NCBI GenBank assembly: GCA_015680685.1 | Contig: MNCI01029224.1 | Location: 172,154 to 236,153, forward strand | From: Gnetum montanum | Lineage: Eukaryota > Streptophyta > Gnetopsida > Gnetales > Gnetaceae | Direction: 5' to 3' | Length of the DNA stretch: 64,000 nucleotides | Translations under genes and position numbers: made by a program | The notes under the pieces: model-generated | What the model was told of the DNA's origin: nothing | The model's input: the letters and a program-made list of their open reading frames with translations, nothing else | Databases searched by the model: none | Shown: piece after piece, positions 31,986-43,251 of the stretch | How the letters are laid out: each line of letters begins with the position of its first letter | Position numbering within the stretch: the stretch's first letter is position 1

Positions 31986-33993
31986 TGTTGATGTCAACCT
32001 TGCCCATGCTAGGCATGGCGTCATAATTTACTAGCCTAATTACTAGGAAACATGAATCATGGACCAAATTTATATGAAGTCAAATGCTAGCTATCTTCAC
32101 TTGCACTACTAAATCCAAGGCAGAGATTAAAAAGAAAAATAAAAAAACCCTATGTTTGCTTGGTATAATAATAATAATATTTTAACAATTCTATGATTCA
32201 ACTCTACTAGGCATAGTTTTCAGTAGGGTAAGTCTAGTAGTTTATCGATTTTCATGTTACATTAAGTTTGGACTCAAAAATAACAATGGTTTTGTATTTG
32301 AAACTATTTTACATGATAGTATTTTGGTTTCCTTCCTAGATTTCTTTGGATTCTAACCTTCTTGATGTTGATATTCCACTTACCATGCTATTTGCAACAA
32401 CCCGCACCTTGAATGCATGCTCCTAGATTGGAGTTATAGAAAGAGTGACATGGCAGGTTTTGTTTGTATTTTTTCCTTGCTTTATTGGTTGTTCAAATTT
32501 AGGTATACATTCTTGGCATAAAAGAATGACTTATTCCTCTATTTCTCTAATCTACCATTAGCCAACAAAATTGAATTTTTATGTTCCTTCCTTATTTGAC
32601 ATTAAAATTTTGATTTGCATTTGAGTGAAGTTTGCTAATCTAAAGTAAAAGTTATTAATGTAAATATTTTACTTTGATTTTTTTTATTTTACTTGACAGG
32701 ATGTGTTGGCGGTTACGCTAAGTGAGTGGAAGGTGGACATAATGGTGGATGAATGTGGTGGTGGTGGAGAAATTGACAAGCATTATAGGTGTGAGTGTGG
32801 ACATTGTAGTAGCAGTAGCTATGTCATAGATGAAAATGTACCTACAACAAAAGGTGATAGACATAGTGGGAGTTACGTGTGGTTATTATGGGAGACGTGC
32901 TGATGTGAGGGTGGTAGGCATAACCAAGGACGAGCGATAATAAAGGAGGACCATGACTATCAATAGAGGGCATCAAGTAGCCTCCCCTCTCTCTAGCAGT
33001 AGTAGCTCTAAACTACACTCTGCAAGTGCCAATCAAAATTTGCAAGAAGAAGCAGGGGACTCTCAACATCAGTTGGGACTGTTAACAACAATAGTAGGTA
33101 GATTTTCATTAGCCTTCCCATTTTTTGAGATAGCAAACATGCATACAACAAGGCATCCAAGTAGCAGCAACAAATGGTAAACACTTTGCAGTAGATGGCA
33201 ATCAAGTGTGCATTAGTAGTGTGCAACAACGACAACATCTATGATGGAAAGTGACATGCAACAACATGTTAGTGCATGACATCAGATGGTAGGGCATGTA
33301 GTGGAGACATCGCAAACAATAGTGGGAGATAGTAAGTTGTGGCAAGAAGGATGGTGAGCAGCCTCTCTCCTCCCTCCCCTTCTCCCGTGATGACAACAAC
33401 ACATAGTAGACAATGCAACACACACGCAGGAAAAGGCTTTGATGTTGGTAGTATCTACTAGACAACATTAAGAAGAGCTTGCACACATTGGTAATGGTAG
33501 TAGGTAGCATGCTAACTATTAGGATAGCGTGATGGTAGTAGTGTGCAAGGCAAGGCAACACATGTGGCAGTTAGTAGTGGTGGTGGAGCATGATAGAATA
33601 GTAGTGGTAGCTCCAAACTATGCACTGCACATGATGGGGGTAGCATGTGAGAGGTCTCCTTCTTAGTAGTAGTGACTAGGGTCTTCCTACCCCATAGTAG
33701 GTGTTATCAGTAGCAACGGACTGATGGTAGTAGCAAAGGGCTAGGACCAATGGAAAAAGTTTAAATTTAGTAGTAACTTACCTTATTTTTAATAATTCTT
33801 AAAATTCAAGACAATTATTTAATTTAAGTCTTCTAGATTTTTATTTTAATTTACTATTTTGAAATGTCACAGAGCCCTCTCTAGTTAAGACTATTTCTAG
33901 GTTTTTGTATCCATATGGGAGGCACCTTAAGCAATAGTCTCCTTAAACAAGTTTTTTTTGGGTGTTGGGGAGCCAAAAATTTATGCATCAACA
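31986..33993 (+). repeat. 5' LTR (2008 bp) of nested Ty3 element
   Basis: It starts TGTTGATGTCAACC and ends TTATGCATCAACA. Its centre (about 32700-33740) is noticeably richer in G and in GTAGTAG/AGCAGTAGC trinucleotides than its surroundings and matches 39570-40600 in the 3' LTR. No convincing coding region was found in it. Confidence 0.85.
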
Positions 33994-33999
33994 CCTTTT

Positions 34000-34017
34000 T
34001 GGTGCTAGGAGGGCCAT
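34000..34017 (+). promoter_or_regulatory. Putative primer-binding site
   Basis: TGGTGCTAGGAGGGCCAT begins 6 bp after the 5' LTR. It begins with TGG as required to pair with a tRNA CCA end and closely resembles the sequence after the LTR at 43234. I could not name the tRNA. Confidence 0.5.
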
Positions 34018-34379
34018 TTTTCTAGCCTTTGTTTTCCATTTTTTTGAAATATCAATTTTTCTTGTCATTTTTTGTTCTTGATCATGTTTTGATCTTGTCT
34101 CAAAATTATTATTTCCCTAAATTTTATTACCCTTTTTGTGCCCCCTATTGAAAACCACTATCTCCAATCCTTTTTTTTCCTTTGTTCTCTGAAAAAATTG
34201 ATGTTTTTCTTTTCCTGAAAATTGTCATTTTCATTACTGGAATCCTAAACTTTTTTTTCTAGTTTGGATTTTGGAGATCCTTACTTGAGTCCTGACTTTG
34301 GTAAGGTGGCTTTATTAATCATTCAGTTTTAAATTTTACTTTTTTGAAATTTTGCATTTCATTATTTTTTCCTTCTAAA

Positions 34380-34403
34380 TTATATATATATATATATATA
34401 TAT
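34380..34403. repeat. TA microsatellite
   Basis: A run of about 12 TA units in the AT-rich untranslated part between the 5' LTR and gag of the nested element. Confidence 0.9.
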
Positions 34404-34557
34404 TGCAATTTCTTGCATTTATTTTTTGAAAAAAATTTATATAGCATATCTCAGTGTTTTTTTTGCCAAAAAATATAATATTATTTCAATACTTTTTTCT
34501 TTTTACTCAATTTTATAGTTTTATTTTAACATTCATATTTTATAATTTTCATTTTAT

Positions 34558-36230
34558 GAATGAACCTTCCCAATAAGAATCATTTACCTCTATCCCTAAC
34601 CAACCAATTAGATGTTATTTCATTTTAAGAAAGTAATGAGTCTTACATTTCCCAAGTTCCATCCCTAGAAGGACTCAATGTAGGATGGTAGTCAATCAAA
34701 CCCCAATTCCCTTAGTGAGCAACCTCATTAACTTTACCAACTATCACGACATCCTGAAATCACTCAAAAATTTAAATTTGTTCTTCAATCCCATAACCCC
34801 TACTAGTAATGCTTGCCAACATATGCAATGTTTTGAAACCTTATCAGGGATTCATAACATTGTGCAACATGACATAGCATGTAGAGTATTTGTGACAAAT
34901 TTTAAAAGCAAAGCCACCCAATGGTTTTTGATCCCCACTAATGCCTCCATTGACCCATGGCAAGAATTCAAAAATAGGTTTTCACTTTAGTTTGACAAGT
35001 TTACTAGCCTAGCCATAACATCAAGCAATTTCACAAGCTTAAGGAAAACACCTAGGGAAAATGTTTGTGACTACAACTTAAGATTCCTCCATCAACTTGT
35101 CTATGTGTCAAATGAGATGTGTTCATAACCTAGTGGCATCCTCAATTTCTACTTATCCACCATTGATCCATTCTTTTCCTATGCCATCAAATCTGATTCC
35201 AACATAACAGAAATATAGGGAGCGATGGCTAAAGCCATTGAGTTCGAACAAATTACCCTCATGAATACCATTCAAACCCAATTTGGGATGATGGGTGTTA
35301 GTAACCCTATGCAACCTAGTCCTCTACCTTTACCAACTTTCCTAATGACCAATACTATGTTTCAAATTCCAACTCCCCTTTAAATGGGTCAACCTACATG
35401 TACCTATTTTCAAGGTCTCACATCTTCTTCATTTCTACGATCCAACATTGGTTTGAATGATGACCAATTAAAAGCACTAATCCAATCAATTGTAAACCCA
35501 AATAAAATATCCAATCCTGTTGAACCTCCTACTCAAACCCAAAATCAGATTATCTAGATATTAACTTGACTTCAAAAACTTTCAAATAAAGTAGTTGAAT
35601 TAAAGTGGAACAACAACAAGGTGCCTATACAATCTGAAAAGCTAAGTACATCAATCAATGATGATTATTGTCATCTTCATAACACTATGAAACATTTTGA
35701 GAAAACTTGTTCTCAATTTTTAGCACTATATGGTGACAATGCCCAAAGTTAACAAAATGGAAAAATCCCTATTATGATCCTTAATGTACCTCATGAAATA
35801 GGAAATGAAGAGGTTTCCTCATTGGAACAAGTTATGGTAAGCGACCCCAACCCACATAACACTTGCTACCGTAGACTTAGTGACATTATGAACAACACAC
35901 AATAAAAAACTAGGAATGATCCTTATACTCCAAATAGAAGAGCTCCCAGTCAAAACAACACAAATACTCAAACTAGATTATCCCAAACAAATGCTTCACA
36001 ATGACCAAACCTCCCTTATATACTTATAATAACTCCACCTCAACAAGAAGCCAAAGATAAACATAAGACTTATGATCTAGTTGAGGATTTGAAGAAAATT
36101 AAAGCCAACATTTCAATGTATAAATTTTTACATTTTAATGAAATGAAAGATGTGATCCAAAAGATAGTTCACACATTTGAAACCACTAAAGAAAAATCTC
36201 CAGCAACCTAAAGGCAAGTTCATTTTGTGT
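34558..36230 (+). pseudogene. gag of nested Ty3 element
   Basis: Translation from about 34558 contains LKNLNLFFNPITPTSNACQH and, at 34868-34990, CRVFVTNFKSKATQWFLIPT followed by DPWQEFKNRF, the capsid signature of plant Ty3 gag ('Arlfx.sLxgxAlxWFxxLppxSIxSWxeFxxxF'). Near 35662-35712, YCHLHNTMKHFEKTC gives CX2HX4HX4C, a zinc-knuckle-like motif seen in several plant Ty3 gags. Gag would form the particle and bind RNA. Stops and frameshifts after 34990 disable it. Confidence 0.75.
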
Positions 36231-36715
36231 AAAGTCCTAATGTGTTATCAATACAAAATGCAAACAATTCCATGATGTGCAAGAAAGAGCAACCTCCTTT
36301 CCTAATAATTTGATTATTTTAGGAAAGAACATTCTTGACTGTTTGATGGATTCTAGAGAAACCATTAGTGTCATGCCACTTGAGGTATGTAAATCCTTAG
36401 GAGAATGGATGCTACCACAAATGAGAGTGTGATTCAATTCGATGGATCTAACGTACCAGTAGTGGGGTCATTAAAAGGAGTGAAAGTACAACTCAAACAA
36501 TATCCTACATTTACATGTTATATATATATCTTAGTAGTTGACATGTCACCACTTATGGTGTGGTCATATCTAGGACTTTTGAAGCCAAGTTTGGAGGGAT
36601 TCTTTATTTTATATTTCTTAGAAGTATTAACCCCTATCAAAGGAAAATATGAATATATGATCATACCAAGAGAGCCTTTCTATAAACAAGTAGTTACAAC
36701 CTTTGATTAATAAAA
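36231..36715 (+). pseudogene. Protease region of nested Ty3 element
   Basis: The frame reads ILDCLMDSRETISVMPLEVC near 36328-36390, a retropepsin active site in which the usual D-S-G is D-S-R, so catalysis would be lost. After a frameshift, 36405-36710 continues with IQFDGSNVPVVGSLKGVKVQ, matching the beta-rich body of Ty3 proteases. Confidence 0.65.
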
Positions 36716-37010
36716 TCAATCTTTGGAAAATCAAAACACTAATTTTTATATTAGAGTTATTAAGGTTGAGCATGGCGAACATGTTATAAATGATCATGTG
36801 AGTGAAACTACAAAAATAAATCCTTTTTCTCATACAAATTCCACCCAACCCTATCAAACGTCTAGAGAAGGTGAAGAATCTATGAAGATATCTTGTCTTA
36901 TAATCAACATGATAAAAAAACATTTCTTCTAGATGACCCACCCCCATTAGGAGAGGAAAATGATATAAATGAGACTCTATCCCTTAAAACATTAGAAGGA
37001 GTGCAAAATT

Positions 37011-37500
37011 TTGATGACATATCCATTAAACATATTCTTTAGAGAAGTTCTATGTGATAACTTACAAAAACATAGACCTATTACACCTAAGATTGAAACT
37101 TGGATGAAAGAAGAGCTTGATGAACTTTTAAAATCTAAAATTATTCATCTTATGAAACATTCAAGTTGGACATCAAATTTAGTGCTTGATAGAAAATGAA
37201 CAAGTGAATTAAAAATATGTCTTAATTCTTATAATCTTAATCATCGACAAATTGTTAAAAGATGGTTTGATAAGAAATATGTAGTTGAAGTGTTTCAAGT
37301 AGCTGACCTGGTCTTTAAGAGAGATAAAGCATCTAGTTAGAATAGCCTTCAAAATAAGTTTTCTCCCATGTGGTCAAGTCCATTCCAAATTATATATATT
37401 AGTGCCAATGTTTACAAAATTGCTGATCTACAAGGATATAAGCTACCTAGAAATTTTCTACTCAAGTGCCTCACATGGACACCTAGTAGATTGTTAGTTA
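37011..37500 (+). pseudogene. RT start fused to integrase C-terminus (internal deletion)
   Basis: First part (37060-37245): HRPITPKIETWMKEELDELL and IIHLMKHSSWTSNLV followed by an ICLNSYNLNH block, the beginning of a Ty3 RT ('vrKKnGkiRlCvDfrdLN'). The next residues (37250 on), KRWFDKKYVVEVFQVADLVF and later MWSSPFQIIYISANVYKIADL, are the end of integrase, normally about 1 kb or more further along. All catalytic residues of RT, RNase H and integrase are therefore absent. This explains why the element could not move by itself after the deletion. Confidence 0.75.
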
Positions 37501-38845
37501 CATGTTTTTTTCCCCTTCACCATGCATTTCATTTGTATATAGTTGCATTTGCATGTTTTCTTTGCATTTCAATCATTTTTTATTAGCATAATGGCTTTGG
37601 TTTATTTTATGCTTTTCATATGATTTTAGTAATCATTATGATCATTTGAGTTACTAGGTGTTGGGTCATCATAACAGCATTCGAAAATAATGCTAACCTC
37701 TTTTAGATTATAGATTTCAATAATACTATGATTCTTCCTAGTCTATTTAAAGGTTTTAGTTGTATTAGTTATGTTGGATTATGGAGGACGGGATTTATGT
37801 GAACTTATCAAGTTATCATCATGATCATGTGAGTGTAGGATATTTGATGTTGGAGAATGGTTAGCCACAATCACTATGTGACCTTAGAAAATGCTATTTT
37901 CCCTCTTATAAGCCCCAATCCTCAAGTGAGATGATCCATGGCTACCTTGTGATCAACAAGGTGAAGTGTGTTCCTCTCCACTTGAGAACCCTTAGCCACC
38001 TAGGAGACCTGCTATGATGCCATTTAGATTGTAATTAGAAGGCACATATATGAGGGATGAATTGCACCATGGGAAAATTTCCAAAAGGACCATGTTCTTT
38101 GGTAGTGTAGCTAATTGGCCAGACTCATGTTGGAATTCCTAACTTAAAAATGAAGTACACTATACACAAAGTTTTCTTAAAAAAAAAAAAGAGACAAAAG
38201 AAAAAGAATGAGGACCATATTTATTGGTAGTGTAATAAGTTTTTGAGTGTGATGGGGTCTAGTAACAATCCTCACCCTAGCCTCCATTTTTCTTTTAAAC
38301 CTATTTCCCCTAAATTCAAAAGAGAAAAAGAAGAAGAAAAGAAAATAATCCCTTTTCACCAATTCTCTATTTGAATGTCAATTCAAAAAAATATGAAAAA
38401 AAGTCCCAAGAAAAGATTTGAAAGTTGTGGTTAGCTATGATCTAAGATAAGTCTATCCTCCTCATTAAGTTTGGCTTAAGTCTCATGCTCAAAGTAGTCT
38501 ACATACTTTTGAATTTTACCTTGTGAAAAGATTGAGAATGAGATCTTAATTATATTTCTTAATTATATATATATATATGTATCTATGTAGTTAAACTTAT
38601 GATTTATAAAAAGTATATGTTTTGATCTTAAATAAGATGATGTGGTAAGGATGGCCCATGTTTAGTTCTCTCTTGATAATATGGTCATTTTTTATCATGT
38701 TTAGATCAATGTAGTTTGCTCTCAAATTTCAATTGGTCTAGGTTTTGTGATCTTTTCAATTCTCTATCTTTTGCATCTCCTCTTAATATTTCTATGGTTT
38801 TTCTATTCCTTGCACTTGCATGCAATTTCTATATTTGGAACTAAG
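37501..38845. other. 3' untranslated region of nested Ty3 element
   Basis: No gene was found. It holds poly(A) and AG-rich tracts (38178-38210, 38318-38345) and a TA run near 38564-38577. It ends with GGAACTAAG just before the 3' LTR, where a polypurine tract is expected. Confidence 0.55.
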
Positions 38846-40847
38846 TGTTGATGTCAACTTTGGCCATGCTAGGCACAAAACCATAATTTATTTGCCTAAT
38901 TACTAGGAAACATGAATCATGGACCAAATTCATATGAAGCTGAATGCCAACCATCTTCACTTGCACCATGAAATCCAAGGCAAGGATCAAAAAGAAAAAT
39001 TAAAGTAAAAAATGCTATGGTTTCTCAATATTATAATAATAATATTTCAACAATACTATGATTCAACTCTACTAGGTAGAGTTTTCAGTAGGGTAAGTAC
39101 ATTAGCTTATTAATTATCATGTTACATTAAGTTTGGACTTAAAAATAATAATGGTTTTGTATTTGAAACTGTTCTGCATGATAGTATTTTGGTTTCCTTC
39201 CTAGATTTCTTCGGTTTCTAACCTTCTTAATGTCAATATTCCACTTACTATGCTATTTTTAATAACACACACCTTGAAAGCATGCTCCTAGATTGGAGTT
39301 ATAACAAGAGTGACATGGTAGGTTTTGTTTGTAGTCCACCCATGCTTTATTTGGTTGTTCAAATTCAGGTATACATTCTTGGCATAAATGAATGACTTAT
39401 TCTTTTGTTTCTCTAATCTATATCAACCAACAAAATTGAATTTTTGTGTTCCTTCCTCATTTGACATTAAAATTTTGATTTGTATTTGAGTGAAGTTCAC
39501 TAATCTAAAGTAAAATTTATTAATGTAAATATTTTACTTTGATTTTTTTAATTTTACTTGACAAGAGTTGGTGGTAGTTACATCAAGTGAGCGAAAAGTG
39601 GATGTAACAATGAGTGAATGTGATGGTGCTGGAAAAAGTGGTAGGTGTTATAGGTGTGAGCATGGACGTTGTGGCAGTAGTAGCTATGTCATGGTTACAA
39701 ATGTAACTACAGTAGAAAGTGGTAGATGCAGTGGGAGTTACATGCAGTTGTTATCGAAGACATGTTGCTGTGAGGGTAGTAGGCATAATCGACAGTGAGT
39801 GGCTATAAAGAAGGGTTGCAACAAGTAACAAAGGGCATCTAGTAGTCTCCCTTGTCTCTAGTAGCAATAGCTTTAAACTACACACTGCAAGTGCTAATCA
39901 GCATTTGCAAGAAGAAGTAGGGAACTCTCAACACTGGCTGGGACTCAGCAATAGTAGTAGGTGGATCATCATTGGCCTTCCCTCTTTTCTAGGATAGTAG
40001 GTGTGTGCAGGATGATGCATGAAATTGATAGCAATAGACAATAGATGCTTAGTAGTAGACAATAATCGAGCACTTATTAGTACTGTGCAATAGTGGCAAT
40101 GTTTGCGATGGCAAGTAATGTGTGGTGGCATGTCAGTGCTTGACATCAGATGGCAGGGCATGTGATGGAGATGTTGCAAATGGTAGAGGGAGATAGTGAG
40201 CTATGGTAGGTGGGATGATGAGCGGCCTCTCTCCTCCCTTCCCTTCTCTTGTGATAGTAGCAACACATGGTAGATTGCATGACATGTGTGCATGAAAAGG
40301 CTTTGATGTCAATAGTAGCCAATGGGTGGTGTTAAGAGAAGCCTACACACATCAACAATAGTGGCAGGTAGCACGTCAACCATCAAGCTAGTGTGAATGC
40401 AGTGGGATGTGGGGCTATGCAACGCATGTGGCAATCAGCAGTGTGGAAGAGTGTGATAGAACAGTAGCGATAGCTCCAAACTGTGCACTACACATGATGA
40501 TGATAGCATATGAGAGGTCTCCTTCTCAATAGTAGCGACTAGGGTCTTCCTACTTAGTAGTGGGTACCACCAATAGTGATGGACTGGCAGTAGTATTAGG
40601 AGGCTAGGAAAAAGTTTAGATTTAGTAGTCACTTACCTTATTTTCATTATGTCCCGAAATTCAAGATAATTATTCAATTTAACTCTTCCTGATTTTTAGT
40701 TTGATTTACTATTTTGAAACATCACATAGCCCTTTCCATCTAAGACTATCATGGGTTTCTATACCCATATAGAAGGCACCCTAGGCAATATTCTTCTTAA
40801 ACAAGTTTTTATTAGGTGTTGGTACATCCAAAATTTATGCATGAACA
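38846..40847 (+). repeat. 3' LTR (2002 bp) of nested Ty3 element
   Basis: It starts TGTTGATGTCAACT and ends TTATGCATGAACA (the last palindrome has one change). It matches 31986-33993 along its whole length. Confidence 0.85.
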
Positions 40848-40852
40848 TATTA
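40848..40852. repeat. Target duplication TATTA (right)
   Basis: The counterpart of GATTA at 31981-31985. After it the outer LTR continues (TAGATGCTAG against TGGGTGGGTGCTAG in the right LTR). Confidence 0.75.
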
Positions 40853-40858
40853 TAGATG

Positions 40859-40995
40859 CTAGACTAATTATGATTAGATAGACTTGTAAATTTGATTGCT
40901 CTGGAACTCAAGCTTGTAAGGATCTCAAGGAGGAAGGATATGATGTTGTTGTACTTAACTCTAACCCTGCAACCCAAATGATGAAAAAGCCTAAA
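40859..40995 (+). pseudogene. Carbamoyl-phosphate synthase large-subunit fragment, copy A
   Basis: Translation gives [20 protein letters not shown] then NSNPATQMM. This is the N-terminal ATP-grasp region of the large subunit ('FDYSGTQACkALKEEGYeVvLvNSNPATIMTD'). The enzyme makes carbamoyl phosphate for pyrimidines and arginine, in plastids in plants. Only about 45 residues are present, entering after the residues that copy B retains ([11 protein letters not shown]) and ending abruptly before a stretch that leads into leucine-rich repeats. Copy A is nearer the family consensus than copy B at the SGTQACK motif. It is a fragment with no catalytic capacity. Confidence 0.8.
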
Positions 40996-40999
40996 ATCT

Positions 41000-41335
41000 T
41001 TGCATGCCCAACGTCTAAAGATCTTCCATAGAAACTTGGAAATTTGATAGTCATGGAATTACTAGTTCTTTATAAATATCCACAGATAATGACCATGCTA
41101 AGAAGCTTGGAAAGCCTAGGAGCTTTGAAATGGCTACATATCCTAGACTGTGAGAAGTTTTAGCAATTGATCGTGGAACTCTGCAATCTAACCTCTCAAA
41201 AAGAATTCATTCTAAAAACTGGTAAAATCGCATACCAATTATCCCAAAATTTGTTGTAACTATCAAAATTAGAGCTCTTGAAAATTCAAGACTATTTGGC
41301 AATCACAATGTTGATTGAGGAGGTGGATAACTTGA
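41000..41335 (+). pseudogene. Leucine-rich-repeat fragment, copy A
   Basis: The translation contains LGNLIVMELLVLYKYPQIMT, SLESLGALKWLHILDCEKF and LIVELCNLTSQKEFIL, with stops between. Spacing of Leu residues (LxxLxxLxxLxLxxC) follows plant disease-resistance-type LRRs of about 24 residues. No NB-ARC or kinase domain adjoins it. It is a short captured piece. Confidence 0.65.
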
Positions 41336-42073
41336 ATCATTGAAATCATAGCTATCATGTAGAGCATCGATATCTATTATGGTTTTTATTATGGTAGAAA
41401 GTGCATTTGGCATGCTCGCATTCATAGCATAGGTGACACAGAACATAAGCATGGTCATGAATCCAAAAATGGCGGAGTTGAGAGCCACATTAGTGTGAGG
41501 AGTTATGACATCATTGGTAATGAACATGGTAGCAGTAGTAATGTGGTGGGCTACAAAAACCTCATTCCCATACTTAGGGATCGTTCCATAGTCACAACAC
41601 CCATAGACATCACCAATCCCATCACCTAGTAGAAAATCCAAAGGCCAGGAAAGATGGTGTTGAGAATCACAAGGATTCTAATGCTGGGAAAGTAGATACA
41701 TTTACAAGGGTAAACAACAATGAAGATGAGAACTTGTATAGTTAGCTTTTTTTCTTGAGGTGTTAGTTTTGACACAGGGGAGATTTGTGGTTAACTTTCA
41801 AAAAATTCATGATGAAGTAATTTATGTTCTAAGGATTCTTGATATGTAAAATTATCTTGAAAGGTTGCTTCATCTAGAATTAGTTCTATTCAATTATTTT
41901 TTTTAAAAAGAGGGGGTGGTTGTAACTACAAAAAAATAGTTGGCAATTATAGTTATAACTTCATAGTGGTTATAAATAATTATCATTAACTCATATGGTG
42001 GTTATAACCAACCCTCATAATATTTGTAACTAACCTCTACTTCTCATGATAACTATAACTATCCTAAAGTCAC

Positions 42074-42082
42074 TATAAAAGG
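42074..42082 (+). promoter_or_regulatory. TATA box of left LTR
   Basis: TATAAAAGG lies after a stretch with repeated GTTATAAC/ATAACTAT units (about 41925-42060); the right LTR has TATAAAAG at the matching place (45955). The cellular gene fragments therefore lie upstream of the promoter. Confidence 0.6.
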
Positions 42083-43163
42083 ACTTTAAGGGTAGAATTC
42101 AAAGGGGGTGGGAGGTGAAAAAGAAGATATTGAAGCTTGTAAGATAGCTTGCTAATTTATCAATTTAGCTACTTTATTATAATACTATGAGTTAATTTCT
42201 TCCCACTTTATTTTAGTTGCTTAGCTAATAGTTTAGATAGTATGGTGCTTGGCATTTAATATTGAGATTTTTTCTAGGTTTCTTTTATAGCTCTATTTTT
42301 TTTAATATTAGAATCCTATTAAGATTTGCCATAAAAGAGCTTATGTTGTTGAAAAGCCTCAAGAAAAATTTAATAGTAATGTCTTAAGAAAATTGCTTGT
42401 TTTGAGCATAGAGAATTGAGGAAAATCTTTGGTATTTTGATGGGACTAAAATAGCTTCTTTATTTTTAAAGTGTATTGCCTTGGTATTTCAACCAAGAGA
42501 TTGTTAAATTTTTTGAAAGCTCTATTGAATGAAATATTTGACATCTATTAACTAGCCAAAATAGAGACTCGTACTTTGTCCTTTACGCAGTAATTTTTGG
42601 TAGTATAATAAGATTGTCTTTATGAAATTACTTGTTAAGCTCAAAAAGTTTGAACAATTTGTAGTTATTGAATTAGGAATCACTTGATTGTAAAGTTTTT
42701 ACTTATATCAATTTATCTTGCTTAAATATTTGAGATTTCACATGAATCTGGTTTCTTTTCTTTCTCTTTCTATGTCAATTAAATCTTACTCTATTTCTAG
42801 TTTTCTTGTGGAACTTTCCCTTTGGGAAAAATTAGGAGTAGATTGGCTGAATTGTGCTTAAACATTTTTGAAAAATTTTATTTGTTACAAGTAACATACT
42901 ATAAAAACTATATAGACAAAGTGATTGGACAAAATAGGAACCTTCAACAACTCATAGTATTTGACAATGTTAGCTGAATTTCTTTTATGAAAGCCAATTA
43001 CAGTTTCATACACAACCCAACCAACTTAACATTCATAACAACAAACACATACTCATGATAAGTTCATTTCATAACTACCAAGGCTATTTGGAGGTATTTG
43101 GGCCTTGGTATTACTAGAGACTAGCAAGTACCTAAACCTTGTTTGAAGAACACTTTCAATCTT

Positions 43164-43180
43164 GTGACCTCAAAGGTCAC
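43164..43180. repeat. Hairpin near LTR 3' end
   Basis: GTGACC and GGTCAC form a perfect 6-bp stem with a 5-base loop in U5 of the left LTR; in the right LTR (about 47044-47061) the same place reads ATGATCCCAAAGGTCATGA, with a partly preserved stem. Confidence 0.55.
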
Positions 43181-43233
43181 GAGATCAAAGGCCTCCAATG
43201 TTGGTAATCCCAAACAATCACCAATAGTTCTTT

Positions 43234-43251
43234 TGGTGCTAGAAGGTGGGC
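43234..43251 (+). promoter_or_regulatory. Putative primer-binding site of non-autonomous element
   Basis: TGGTGCTAGAAGGTGGGC lies 7 bp beyond the left LTR end. It closely resembles the site of the nested element (34000), suggesting that the two share a primer and perhaps a reverse transcriptase. A second, degenerate copy of this block (CCAATAGTTCTTTTTATTGC) is at about 43321. Confidence 0.55.

Larger units (their letters stand above)
31986..40847 (+). mobile_element. Nested Ty3/gypsy element with ~2-kb LTRs, pol deleted
   Basis: Direct LTRs 31986-33993 and 38846-40847 have palindrome-like ends (TGTTGATG...CATCAACA) and the element is flanked by GATTA/TATTA. The internal region encodes degenerate gag, a zinc-knuckle-like motif, protease and the first RT residues, then jumps to the integrase C-terminus, so nearly all of RT, RNase H and integrase is missing. 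By eye the two LTRs agree at somewhat under nine bases in ten, so insertion is not recent. It lies within the 5' LTR of the non-autonomous element. Confidence 0.85.
40853..43226 (+). repeat. Left LTR of non-autonomous element, second part
   Basis: This part matches about 44690-47108. It contains the carbamoyl-phosphate synthase and LRR fragments, the U3 GTTATAAC repeats, the TATA box and the R-U5 part. A hairpin (GTGACC...GGTCAC, 43164-43180) lies near its 3' end. Confidence 0.7.

Noticed and set aside
33202-33561. 119-codon minus-strand open frame in the 2-kb LTR
   Set aside because: The equivalent position in the 3' LTR (about 39928-40179) is open only in part; composition is from the G-rich repeat block.
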